DNA of 60,513 nt, taken from positions 1 to 60,513 of the forward strand of contig NZ_MOWM01000028.1 of NCBI RefSeq assembly GCF_016082275.1, written 5' to 3'. The stretch's first letter is position 1, and every line of letters starts with the position of its first letter. Below, in pieces: positions 45,345 through 53,495 of this stretch. The translations under genes were made by a program, and so were the position numbers. The notes beneath the pieces are model-generated. The model was given only the letters and a program-made list of their open reading frames with translations, was not told the origin of the DNA and ran no database searches. This stretch comes from Variovorax sp. E3. GTDB taxonomy: Bacteria; Pseudomonadota; Gammaproteobacteria; Burkholderiales; Burkholderiaceae_C.

Positions 45345-45446
45345 GGGGACAGGAGGCCGGGAAGGATGAGTCGGCCTGAATGCTAATGGATTGCCGCGCG
45401 GGCGTGGTCACGGGGGTGACGGCGCCGCGGCTTTCCGCTTTTCGTT

Positions 45447-45599
45447 TCAGGCGTCGATCAGCGGTTGGACCTCCGCATCCAGCGCGTCGTGAATGCGAGG
45501 GTCCATGCGGCGGATGACAGAAGGCGGGATCGAGCCCGAGCCGGTCGTGCCTTCATAATTTCTCGACAGCCCTCCGGAGGATCGTATTGCCTACTTCGC
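45447..45599 (-). pseudogene. Possible 3' gene remnant
   Basis: On the minus strand the frame ending at 45447 reads SIPPSVIRRMDPRIHDAL then DAEVQPLIDA and stop. Third codon positions are strongly G/C, as in real genes here, but there is no proper start: the frame closes with TAG just upstream. It overlaps the ribosome-binding site of the DUF1016 gene on the other strand. It could be the tail of a gene replaced by the DUF1016 segment, or chance. I recognise no family. Confidence 0.22.
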
Positions 45600-46787
45600 C
45601 CACAACCCCTGCCCGTGCGGCGAAGCCTACGGAGCAAAAGCCGTTTCGATCTTCCGCCGTGTACGCGAGATCCTGGAGGCAGCGCGCGCCGGCGTGACGC
45701 GCACGGTCAATACGACGCAAGTTGCGGCCAACTGGCTGATCGGTCGCGAGATCGTCGAGGAAGAGCAGCGTGGGCAGCGCCGGGCTGGTTATGGTGTCAA
45801 GCTGCTCGCGGATCTGTCGGCGCGGCTGAATGCCGAGTTCGGTCGCGGCTATTCCGTGGACAACCTCGAGGCCTTCCGGCAGTTCTATTTGAGCTACCCC
45901 GAGCTGATTTCCGAGACAGCGTCTCGGAAATCAATTGCGTCCGTAGCGCTCCCTCCTCAGGTAAGTTCCGAGACGCCGTCTCGGAAATCCAAGGGCGATA
46001 CGGGATGGCAGCCCGGCACGCTGCACTCGTCCCTTTCATGGAGCCACTACCGGCAGCTCTTGAGCGTGCCGAGGCTGGAGGCGCGCGCCTTCTACGAAAT
46101 CGAGGCCATCCGCAACGCGTGGTCAGTGCGTGAACTGCAGCGGCAGACATCCAGCCTGCTCTACGACCGCCTGGCGAAGAGCAAGGACAAGAAGGGGTTG
46201 ATGCGGTTGGCAACGCACGGCCAGGAGGTGACACAGCCTCTCGACGCGTTCAAGGATCCCATGGTGATCGAGTTCCTCGGCCTGCCGGAGTCCCCGAAGC
46301 TGGTGGAGTCCAGGCTGGAGCAGGCGCTCATCGACAACCTGCAGACCTTTCTGCTCGAACTGGGCAAGGGTTTTGCGTTCGTGTCGCGGCAGGAGCGAAT
46401 CACGATCGAGGGCGACCTCTTCTACGTCGACCTGGTTTTCTATCACGCCGTGCTCAAGTGCTATGTGCTGATCGACCTCAAGGTCGGCAAGCTGACCCAC
46501 GGTGACCTCGGCCAGATCCAGTTCTATGTGAACTACTTCGATCGCGAACGCCGCACCGAAGGCGACAACCCGACGCTGGGCGTGATCCTGTGTCCCGACA
46601 AGAACGACGCCGTGGTGAAGTACACGTTGGGCGAGCAGCAGGAGCGCAACATCTTCGCCAGCCGCTATCAGCTTCATCTGCCAACAGAAGAGGAACTCGA
46701 GCGCGAACTGCGCCGTGAGTTCCGGCAACTGTCCATGGCGCGCCCGCCGATGCAAAGCCCAGGAGAAAGACGAAACCGGGCGCCTGA
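45587..46787 (+). CDS. DUF1016 / YhcG-like PDDEXK nuclease-fold protein (two likely deletions)
   Basis: The family has an N-terminal helical domain (RTVNTTQVAANWLIGREIVEEEQRG in blocks) and a C-terminal PDDEXK nuclease-like domain (FVSRQERITIEGDLFYVDLVFYH...VLIDLKVG, with Asp, Asp and the D-x-K). It is often linked to defence or restriction loci. TTG 45587 is six bases after GGAGG and reads LPTSPTTPARAAKPTEQKPF; it joins the main frame (IFRRVREILEAARAG) if one base is missing near 45646. Near 46750 another missing base would give the basic tail DAKPRRKTKPGA ending at 46787, before the convergent glcB terminator. The length is then 400 residues. Two palindromes encode SETASRKS and SETPSRKS near residue 110. 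Confidence 0.78.
45906..45932. repeat. In-frame palindrome 1 inside the DUF1016 gene
   Basis: GATTTCCGAGAC, AGC, GTCTCGGAAATC is a perfect 12-bp inverted repeat with a 3-base loop. It encodes ISETASRKS in the gene. Read on the other strand it also encodes a similar ISET-SRK string. Confidence 0.9.
45966..45986. repeat. In-frame palindrome 2 inside the DUF1016 gene
   Basis: TTCCGAGAC, GCC, GTCTCGGAA repeats the core of palindrome 1 with only the loop changed, 57 bases downstream. It encodes SETPSRKS in the same frame. The 33 bases between the two copies are unrelated in sequence. Confidence 0.9.
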
Positions 46788-46815
46788 AAAAGAAACGGCA
46801 CCCCGAGGTGCCGTT
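46787..46815 (-). terminator. Rho-independent terminator of glcB
   Basis: On the minus strand AACGGCACC, loop TCGG, GGTGCCGTT is followed by TCTTTTTC. The 9-bp stem (46794-46802 with 46807-46815) lies 26 bases after the malate synthase stop. Its U-tract on the complement directly abuts the inferred DUF1016 stop. Confidence 0.85.
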
Positions 46816-46840
46816 CGCGTCAGTCAGTGCAGAGCGGGAT

Positions 46841-49015
46841 TCAGGCCTCGCCCTTCACCTTCAACCGCCACGCATGCAGCAGCGGCTCCGTGTACCCGCT
46901 CGGCTGCTCGATGCCCTTGAACACCAGGTCCTGCGCCGCCTTGTACGCGGCCGAGGTCGCGAAGTGGCCGGCCATCGGCTGGTACAGCGCATCGCCCGCG
47001 TTCTGCTCGTCCACCACCTTGGCCATGCGCTGGAAGGTCTCGTCGACCTGCGCCTTCGTGACCACGCCGTGCAGCAGCCAGTTGGCGATGTGCTGGCTCG
47101 AGATGCGCAGCGTTGCGCGGTCTTCCATCAGGCCGACATTGTGGATGTCGGGCACCTTCGAGCAGCCCACGCCCTGGTCGATCCAGCGCACCACGTAGCC
47201 CAGGATGCCCTGCACGTTGTTGTCGATTTCCTGCTGCTTTTCCGCGTCGCTCCACTTGGCTTCGGCGGCGATCGGCACCTGCAGCAGCGCGTTGAGGATG
47301 TTGTCGCGTTCCGCGTCGGCGTCGATCTTCTCGAGCTCCTGCTGAACGGCCGTGACGCTGACCTGGTGGTAGTGCAGCGCATGCAGCGTGGCCGCGGTGG
47401 GCGAGGGCACCCAGGCGGTGTTGGCGCCGGCCTTGGGGTGCGCGATCTTCTGTTCGAGCATTGCGGCCATCAGGTCGGGCATGGCCCACATGCCCTTGCC
47501 GATCTGCGCCTTGCCGCGCAGGCCGCACGACAGGCCGACCAGCACGTTGTTCTTTTCGTAGGCGCCGATCCACGCGCTGGACTTCATGTCGCCCTTGCGG
47601 ATCATCGGGCCGCCCTGCATGGCGGTGTGCATCTCGTCGCCGGTGCGGTCGAGGAAGCCGGTGTTGATGAAGGCCACGCGCGCGGCGGCCTCGGCGATGC
47701 AGGCCTTCAGGTTCACGCTGGTGCGGCGCTCTTCGTCCATGATGCCCAGCTTCACGGTGTTGGCGGGCAGGCCGAGCAGTTGCTCGACGCGGCCGAACAG
47801 CTCGCTCGCGAAAGCCACTTCGGCCGGGCCGTGCATCTTCGGCTTGACGATGTAGATGCTGCCGGTGCGCGAGTTGCCCTTGCGCTTCAAATCGACGGTG
47901 GCGATGGTGGTGGTCACCACGGCATCCAGGATGCCTTCGGGGATTTCCTTGCCGCCTTCGTACAGCACAGCGGGGTTGGTCATCAGGTGGCCCACGTTGC
48001 GCAGGAACATGAGCGAGCGGCCGTGCAGCTTCACGGGCTGGCCGTTGGCGCCGGTGTATTCGCGGTCGGCATTGAGGCCGCGCGTGAAGGTCTTGCCGCC
48101 CTTGGCGACTTCTTCGGTCAGCGTGCCCTGCACGATGCCCAGCCAGTTCGAATACGCGACCACCTTGTCGGCCGCGTCGACCACGGCCACCGAGTCTTCC
48201 AGGTCGAGGATGGTCGACAGCGCGGCTTCGAGCACCAGGTCGCTCACGCCGGCCGCGTCGGTCTTGCCGATGGCGGTGCTGCGGTCGATGCGGATGTCCA
48301 GGTGGATGCCGTTGTGCTTGAGCAGCACCGACGACGGCGACGCGGCATCGCCCTGGTAGCCGATGAACTGCGAGGGGTCGGCCAGGCCGGTGCTGCTGCT
48401 TTGCAGCGCGACGACCAGTTGGCCGTCCTTCACGCTGTAGCCGGTGGCGTTCTTGTGCGAGCCGTTGGCCAGCGGCGCGGCCTGGTCGAGCACGTTGCGC
48501 GCGAACTCGATGACCTTGGCGCCGCGCGCGGGGTTGTAGCCCTTGCCCTTTTCAGCGCCGCCGGTTTCGGGGATGGCATCAGTGCCGTAGAGCGCGTCGT
48601 ACAGCGAGCCCCAGCGCGCGTTGGCGGCGTTGAGCGCGTAGCGCGCGTTCAGGATCGGCACCACGAGCTGCGGGCCGGCCTGCAGCGCGAGTTCGGAGTC
48701 GACGTTGGCGGTGGTGGCCTTCGCGCCCGTGGGCTGCGGCAGCAGGTAGCCGATCTTCTCGAGGAAGGCGCGGTACGCTGGCATGTCGGCGATCGGGTCC
48801 GGGTTCTTCTTGTGCCAGGCGTCGAGCTCGCTTTGCAGGCGGTCGCGTTCCGCGAGCAGCGCGATGTTCTTCGGCGCGAGGTCGTGGACGATGGCGTCGA
48901 AGCCCTTCCAGAACACGTCGCTGGCCACGCCGCTGGCGGGCAGGACCTTGTCCTCGATGAAGCGGTGGAGCTCGGTCGCGACCTGGAGTCCGTGGGCGGT
49001 GGTGCGGGCGGTCAT
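46841..49015 (-). CDS. glcB: Malate synthase G
   Basis: GlcB condenses glyoxylate and acetyl-CoA to malate, serving glycolate/glyoxylate use. The 724-residue protein is the large monomeric G isoform: [29 protein letters not shown] (acidic metal-site region) in blocks, [55 protein letters not shown], and [18 protein letters not shown]. The ATG at 49015 is preceded by AAGGAG at seven bases. It has a clear terminator and stands as a single gene; no glc regulator or glycolate oxidase is adjacent. Confidence 0.97.
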   Translation of the reverse strand: MTARTTAHGLQVATELHRFIEDKVLPASGVASDVFWKGFDAIVHDLAPKNIALLAERDRLQSELDAWHKKNPDPIADMPAYRAFLEKIGYLLPQPTGAKATTANVDSELALQAGPQLVVPILNARYALNAANARWGSLYDALYGTDAIPETGGAEKGKGYNPARGAKVIEFARNVLDQAAPLANGSHKNATGYSVKDGQLVVALQSSSTGLADPSQFIGYQGDAASPSSVLLKHNGIHLDIRIDRSTAIGKTDAAGVSDLVLEAALSTILDLEDSVAVVDAADKVVAYSNWLGIVQGTLTEEVAKGGKTFTRGLNADREYTGANGQPVKLHGRSLMFLRNVGHLMTNPAVLYEGGKEIPEGILDAVVTTTIATVDLKRKGNSRTGSIYIVKPKMHGPAEVAFASELFGRVEQLLGLPANTVKLGIMDEERRTSVNLKACIAEAAARVAFINTGFLDRTGDEMHTAMQGGPMIRKGDMKSSAWIGAYEKNNVLVGLSCGLRGKAQIGKGMWAMPDLMAAMLEQKIAHPKAGANTAWVPSPTAATLHALHYHQVSVTAVQQELEKIDADAERDNILNALLQVPIAAEAKWSDAEKQQEIDNNVQGILGYVVRWIDQGVGCSKVPDIHNVGLMEDRATLRISSQHIANWLLHGVVTKAQVDETFQRMAKVVDEQNAGDALYQPMAGHFATSAAYKAAQDLVFKGIEQPSGYTEPLLHAWRLKVKGEA

Positions 49016-49237
49016 GGGGTTTCTCCTTGAGAACGATGCAATGCTGAATGAGATGGAAGGCGGTGTCTGTCAGAAGGAGGCGTGGAGGCAGATGCCAAAG
49101 CCCGACTCGACGGGCGCTCTCCAGACGGATGCATGTCTCAACTTTATTCGATGCGTTGCAGGTAACCAATATCAGGAGGTGGGTTTTATTCGTGACAAAA
49201 TGAGGGTAATTGGCGGGCCTGCCGGCGCAACCCGTGT
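49016..49237 (-). other. glcB upstream region
   Basis: This 222-bp gap separates glcB from the glycosyltransferase gene, both on the minus strand. G+C falls sharply past about 49135. Read on the minus strand, TTGTCA (49195 downward) and TGATAT about 18 bases on could form a promoter for glcB, with a long leader. No protein was found. A terminator for the glycosyltransferase gene was not seen. Confidence 0.3.
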
Positions 49238-50251
49238 CTACCAAGTTGTCAGACGACGGAAGAGGGCGACGCGCCGTGCGTCCTTCAGCGTCCGGAGGAG
49301 CCATCTGGGGCTATGGGTCAGCAGGAGCGCCAGCAACTTGAGCTTCGCCTTTCGGCGGCGTCCCACGGAACTGTTCCGGGACACCATGGCGGAGAACGTT
49401 CGCAGGATCTCGCAAACCTCCAGGCGGTGTTCAGTGTTGCCGAGCACGGCCTTCACGGCGTCCCGGATGAAGGCGCTCCCGAACCGCGGCATCAGGCAAT
49501 CCCGGAAGATGAACAAGTTTCGATCGGCATCGTCATTGAATGTCGTGGCTAATTTCTTGAAATAGCGAAATCGGCTTCTGCACATTTTTATGCTGTAAGA
49601 CGTGCTCTCGGCGTGAATGCACCACACAGTGACCGCTTTGTTCACAAAGTGGTTGGTATACCCTTTGCGGAAAAGACGCAAAAATAAGTCGTCATCTTCG
49701 TATCCGGTGAATTGTTCATCGAAGCCGGAGACCGCGTCAAAGGCGTTTCGGCAGATGATCGAGGCGGATGGCAATACGAACATGTCGTTTTGCAGCAGGT
49801 CGATCAGCGAGGTTTTAGGGTTTTGCCGGGAGTGCGACTCTACAAAATTCGTGAACAGGATGTCGCCGTTTCCGTCTGCGATCTTGAGGTCTGCATAGGC
49901 GAAGCCGAACTGCCGATCATTTGCGGGAATGGCTTGCAGGAGTATCTCGATATGCTCGGGCAGAAAGAAATCATCCTGATCCAGAAAGCAGATGTAGTTG
50001 GCGGTGCTCGCCGCAACTCCCGCATTGCGTGCGGAGCCTTGCCCACCATTCGGCTTGTCGATTATTTTGAACGAATGCTCTCTCTTCAATTGATGGAGAA
50101 ATTCTCTTTCAGTCGCTCGAGATCCGTCATTGACAACAATGATTTCATTCGCCGGCATGGATTGATTCAGCGCGCTTGCTAGTGAGCGGGCAATGAATTT
50201 GGATCCGTTGAAATAAGGTATCACGACCGCTACGGTTGGTTGTTTTTTCAT
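49238..50251 (-). CDS. Family 2 glycosyltransferase
   Basis: This is a GT-A fold transferase of 337 residues from ATG 50251 (MKKQPTVAVVIPYFNGSKF). It has IIVVNDGSRATEREFL, NGGQGSARNAGVAASTANYICFLDQDDFFLPEH (DQDD metal/nucleotide site) in blocks, and GFDEQFTGYEDDDLFLRLFRKGY, which carries the ED acid region. It probably adds a sugar to a surface polysaccharide or lipid. Base composition is clearly richer in A+T than all flanking genes, and no other polysaccharide genes adjoin, both signs of recent transfer. An in-frame, stop-free extension runs to an ATG at 50515, so the protein could be up to 88 residues longer. Confidence 0.87.
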   Translation of the reverse strand: MKKQPTVAVVIPYFNGSKFIARSLASALNQSMPANEIIVVNDGSRATEREFLHQLKREHSFKIIDKPNGGQGSARNAGVAASTANYICFLDQDDFFLPEHIEILLQAIPANDRQFGFAYADLKIADGNGDILFTNFVESHSRQNPKTSLIDLLQNDMFVLPSASIICRNAFDAVSGFDEQFTGYEDDDLFLRLFRKGYTNHFVNKAVTVWCIHAESTSYSIKMCRSRFRYFKKLATTFNDDADRNLFIFRDCLMPRFGSAFIRDAVKAVLGNTEHRLEVCEILRTFSAMVSRNSSVGRRRKAKLKLLALLLTHSPRWLLRTLKDARRVALFRRLTTW

Positions 50252-50567
50252 GTTCCCCTCGCCTTGCTTGAATTTCTGATCGACGCTCGAAAAATCAAGA
50301 AACTCGAGCGCCGATCGATTGTCTTGTCGAAGTAGGTCGGAGTCGAAGGATTTTGTGGGCCACATGGCAGGTCTTCGCAGCCGCGAGACGATTTTCTGGA
50401 TGAATTGAAAACTGAATTTAATTAATTTTGAATTGATAAGTTTTGTTTGTAATTCAAAGAGACTGAGAGGACGTCTTTGCCACGCCTGATTGGCGCCGTT
50501 GCGGCCGGATGGCATCCGGTATGTCACGGTCACAAAGTGAACCGGCGCAGAGGGTAGGCACCAGTGG
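50252..50567 (-). other. AT-rich segment, possible N-terminal extension of the glycosyltransferase
   Basis: There is no separate gene here. The minus strand is open in frame with the glycosyltransferase for 88 codons from ATG 50515 and reads, for example, SLFELQTKLINSKLIKFS and SALEFLDFSSVDQKFKQG. Such a run without stops in AT-rich DNA is unlikely by chance, so it is either a real N-terminus or the fused remnant of a neighbour. It meets the aminotransferase gene at about 50568-50625. Confidence 0.4.
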
Positions 50568-51602
50568 ATGAAGGCACGCCAACTGGATATATTTAACTTC
50601 TTAAATAAATTCAACCCCGCCTCCATGATCCTCCTGGCCTCCAACGAAAACCCCCTCGGCATGCCCGAATCGGCCCGCAGGGCCGCCGCTTCCGCGCTCG
50701 AGGGCGCCGGCAACTACCCCGACAGCAACGGCACGGCCCTGAAGAACGCGCTGGCTGCCCGGCTCGACGTGCCGGCCGACTGGCTCACGCTGGGCAGCGG
50801 CTCGAGCGAGATCCTCCAGCTTGCGGCGCAGGTCAGCCTGAAGCCGGGCGAGGGCGTGGTCTATTCGCAGTACGGCTTCATCGTCTACGCGCAGGCTGCG
50901 GCGCACGCCCATGCGCACAGCACCGTCGTGCCGTCGCGCGACTTCGGCCACGACCTGGACGCCATGCGCGCTGCCATCGGCGACGACACGAGGCTGGTGT
51001 TCGTCGCCAACCCGAACAACCCGACCGGCACGTTCATCGACGCCGCGCCGCTGCTGGCCTTTCTGCAGTCGGTGCCTTCGCACGTGACGGTGCTGCTCGA
51101 CGAGGCCTACACCGAGTACCTCTCGCCCGCGCAGCGCTACGACAGCATCGCGTGGGTACGCCGCCTGCCCAACCTGATCGTGGCGCGCACTTTCTCCAAG
51201 GCCTTCGGCCTGGCCGGGCTGCGCATCGGCTACGGCGTCTCACAACCGGGCCTCACGGCGCGCATGAACGCTCACCGCCCGCGTTTCAACGTGACGACGC
51301 CGGCGCAGGCCGCCGCCGTGGCCGCGCTGGGCGACGCGGACTTCCTGGCGCGCACCTACGAACTCAACACGGCCGGCCGCGACCAGCTCGCGGCGGGCTT
51401 CAAGGAACTGGGCCTTGCGTACATCCCTTCGTCCGGCAACTTCCTGATGGTGCAGGTCGGCGACGCGCAGACCGTGCACGCGCGCCTGCTCGCGGCCGGC
51501 ATCGAGGTGTCGCTGCTCGACCCCTACGGCCTGCCGCAGTGGCTGCGTGTCAGCGTCGGCTTGCCCGAACAGAACAGCGCGCTGCTCGCCGCGCTGCGCT
51601 GA
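50568..51602 (+). CDS. PLP-dependent class I/II aminotransferase, HisC-like
   Basis: This fold-type I aminotransferase is close to histidinol-phosphate aminotransferase. It has ILLASNENPLGMPESA, LGSGSSEILQLAAQV, VFVANPNNPTGTFIDA, LLDEAYTEYL and ARTFSKAFGLAGLRIGYG with the PLP Lys. Its length, 344 residues, is slightly short at the N-terminus. From ATG 50568 the first twenty residues (MKARQLDIFNFLNKFNPASM) come from AT-rich sequence unlike the rest; ATG 50625 would start at MILLASNENP. The N-terminus may therefore have been replaced when the AT-rich islet arrived. The exact substrate is open; a Bug-protein gene follows. Confidence 0.83.
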   Translation: MKARQLDIFNFLNKFNPASMILLASNENPLGMPESARRAAASALEGAGNYPDSNGTALKNALAARLDVPADWLTLGSGSSEILQLAAQVSLKPGEGVVYSQYGFIVYAQAAAHAHAHSTVVPSRDFGHDLDAMRAAIGDDTRLVFVANPNNPTGTFIDAAPLLAFLQSVPSHVTVLLDEAYTEYLSPAQRYDSIAWVRRLPNLIVARTFSKAFGLAGLRIGYGVSQPGLTARMNAHRPRFNVTTPAQAAAVAALGDADFLARTYELNTAGRDQLAAGFKELGLAYIPSSGNFLMVQVGDAQTVHARLLAAGIEVSLLDPYGLPQWLRVSVGLPEQNSALLAALR

Positions 51603-51653
51603 CGCCGGCCGGGACCGCTTCTTCCCCAACCACCACCCCGAGGAGACGAGACC

Positions 51654-52628
51654 ATGAAACGCCGTCAGTTCGCAGCGCGCACCGCTGCCGCCCTTGCCGC
51701 CGCGGCCACCGCGCCGCTGGTGTTCGCGCAGCAACAGGACCGCCCGGTGCGGATCCTGATCGGCTTTCCGCCGGGCGGGTCGGTGGACGTGGTCGCGCGG
51801 GTGCTTGCCGACAAGATGCGGGTGTCGCTCGGGCAGAACGTCATCATCGACAACAAGCCGGGCGCGGCCGGGCGGCTCGCGCTGGGCGAACTGAAGCGCG
51901 CGGCGCCGGACGGCAACACGCTGGTCTTCTCGCCGAGCGGCGCGATGGTGATCCATCCGTGGCTCTACCCGAACCTCGGCTACGACCCCGCGAAGGACTT
52001 CACGCCGATCGCGCTCGGCAGCACCTTCGACTTCGCGGTGACGGCCGGGCCCGGCGCACCGGCCGGTGACCTGAAGGCGGTGCTGGCCTGGATGAAGGCC
52101 AACCCCGCCAAGGCCAACTACGCGACCTCGGGCGCGGGCACGGTGCCGCACTTCGCCGGCCAGTTGATCGCCCAGGCGGCGGGCGTGCCGATGACGCACG
52201 TGGCTTATCGCGGTGGCGCGCCGGCGGCGCAGGACCTGATCGGCGGGCAGGTGCCGCTGATGGTCGACACGGCCTCGGAGACCATCGAGCACCACCGCGC
52301 GGGCAAGGTCCGCATCCTCGCGGTGACGGGCGAGCAGCGCAGCCGCGCGCTGCCCGATGTGCCGACGCTGAAGGAGTCGGGCCTGAGCGTGACGGCCGAT
52401 GCGTTCTTCGGGCTGTACGGGCCGCCGGGCATGTCGCCCGAACTGGTGGCGCGCCTCGACAAGGCCGTGGCCGACGCGCTGCGCATGCCCGACGTGCAGG
52501 AAAAAATCTATTCGCTGGGGCTCGTGCCCGCGCACGCGGGGCCGGCCGAACTCGCGGCCATCCAGGCGGCGCACCTGAAGCGCTGGGAAATGCCGATCAA
52601 GAACTCCGGCTTCAAGGCCGATGCCTGA
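51654..52628 (+). CDS. Bug/TctC-family periplasmic substrate-binding protein
   Basis: This 324-residue Bug protein has an RR signal (MKRRQFAARTAAALAAAATAPLVFAQ) and the blocks ILIGFPPGGSVDVVARVLAD, VIIDNKPGAAGRLALGEL and MTHVAYRGGAPAAQDLIGGQV. It binds a small carboxylate or amino acid in the periplasm. It starts 51 bases after the aminotransferase stop, with GAGGAGA seven bases before its ATG; the two may form one unit for uptake and transamination. It converges with the iclR-type gene, with 15 bases between the stops. Confidence 0.9.
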   Translation: MKRRQFAARTAAALAAAATAPLVFAQQQDRPVRILIGFPPGGSVDVVARVLADKMRVSLGQNVIIDNKPGAAGRLALGELKRAAPDGNTLVFSPSGAMVIHPWLYPNLGYDPAKDFTPIALGSTFDFAVTAGPGAPAGDLKAVLAWMKANPAKANYATSGAGTVPHFAGQLIAQAAGVPMTHVAYRGGAPAAQDLIGGQVPLMVDTASETIEHHRAGKVRILAVTGEQRSRALPDVPTLKESGLSVTADAFFGLYGPPGMSPELVARLDKAVADALRMPDVQEKIYSLGLVPAHAGPAELAAIQAAHLKRWEMPIKNSGFKADA

Positions 52629-52643
52629 CGCGCTTGCGCGGCG

Positions 52644-53384
52644 TCAGACCTGCCCGCCGAGCTCTTTCGCCGCCGCGCGCACGGGCTCGATGTAGCGCTC
52701 GTCGTAGCGGTGCGTGGGCATCGTCAGCGTGACGGCCGCGGCCAGGCTGCCGTCGGCATGAAAGACCGGCGCCGAAATGCCCGCCAGTTCGGCCGTGCGG
52801 TCGCCCACCAGTGCGCAGAAGCCTTGCGCGCGGATGCCGTCGTACAGCTTGCGCTCCTTGGTGCCGCGCGGCAGCTCGGCTTCGGGGCCGAAGGCGATCA
52901 GCACGCGCGCGCCCGCGCCCCGGTCGTTGGGCAGCAGGTCGCCGGCGCGCACGTGGTCGCGCACCACATGCGATGAATCGACCCGGAACTGGCACAGCCG
53001 CACCCAGCTGTCGCCTTGCGCCTGCCGCACGTGGTACGCGGCGCTTTCGCCCGTGTGGGCGGCCAGCGCGCGCAGCACCGGCAGCACGATGCGCTCGACC
53101 GACAGCGACGCCGCGTACAGCCCGTGCAGCCGCGCGACTTCCATGCCCAGCGCATAGCGCCCGTCGTCCTGGCGGCGGATGAGGCGCGCGTGCTCGAGCG
53201 AGGCCAGCAGCCGCAGCACGGTGCTCTTGTAGAGCTGCGTGCGCTCGGCGAACTGCGCGAGCGACAGCGCCTCGTCACCGGGCTGGAAGGCCGAGAGCAG
53301 GCTCAGCGCGCGGTCGACCGAGGCGGCGCCGCCGGGCGCGGCATGGAGGTCGGACACCGATTCGGTCTGGGCTTTGCGGGGCAT
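52644..53384 (-). CDS. IclR-family transcriptional regulator
   Basis: This 246-residue regulator has an N-terminal winged helix (SLAQFAERTQLYKSTVLRLLASLEHARLI in blocks) and an IclR effector domain (GESAAYHVRQAQGDSWVRLCQF; ISAPVFHADGSLAAAVTLT). It lies divergent from the HMG-CoA-lyase operon, with two inverted repeats and a strong promoter between. It probably represses that operon, and perhaps itself, until a CoA-pathway intermediate is bound. The effector is unknown. Confidence 0.9.
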   Translation of the reverse strand: MPRKAQTESVSDLHAAPGGAASVDRALSLLSAFQPGDEALSLAQFAERTQLYKSTVLRLLASLEHARLIRRQDDGRYALGMEVARLHGLYAASLSVERIVLPVLRALAAHTGESAAYHVRQAQGDSWVRLCQFRVDSSHVVRDHVRAGDLLPNDRGAGARVLIAFGPEAELPRGTKERKLYDGIRAQGFCALVGDRTAELAGISAPVFHADGSLAAAVTLTMPTHRYDERYIEPVRAAAKELGGQV

Positions 53385-53392
53385 GGGTCGGC

Positions 53393-53421
53393 TTGACAGT
53401 CGAGGCGATCGACGGTCTAAT
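53393..53421 (+). promoter_or_regulatory. Sigma-70 promoter of the HMG-CoA lyase operon
   Basis: TTGACA at 53393-53398 and TCTAAT at 53416-53421 are separated by exactly 17 bases. This is the best-formed promoter in the window. It reads toward the gene at 53496, leaving a leader of about 68 bases. Confidence 0.7.
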
Positions 53422-53457
53422 TCTGTTTAACGGAATATAGTTCTGTCAGATAGAACT
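53420..53457. promoter_or_regulatory. Two IclR-type operator repeats
   Basis: ATTCTGTTTAACGGAAT (53420-53436) is an imperfect palindrome that overlaps the -10. AGTTCT-gtcagat-AGAACT (53439-53457) is a perfect 6-7-6 inverted repeat just downstream. Both fit IclR-type sites, and bound protein would block the promoter. Confidence 0.6.
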
Positions 53458-53495
53458 GTCAAGCGGTTCCGAAGACGCCAAAGGAGACACACCCG

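Noticed and set aside
46788..46920. C-terminal extension of the DUF1016 frame into the glcB gene
   Set aside because: The extension reads through the glcB terminator and the antisense of glcB. A one-base repair gives a natural stop at 46787 with a typical basic tail.
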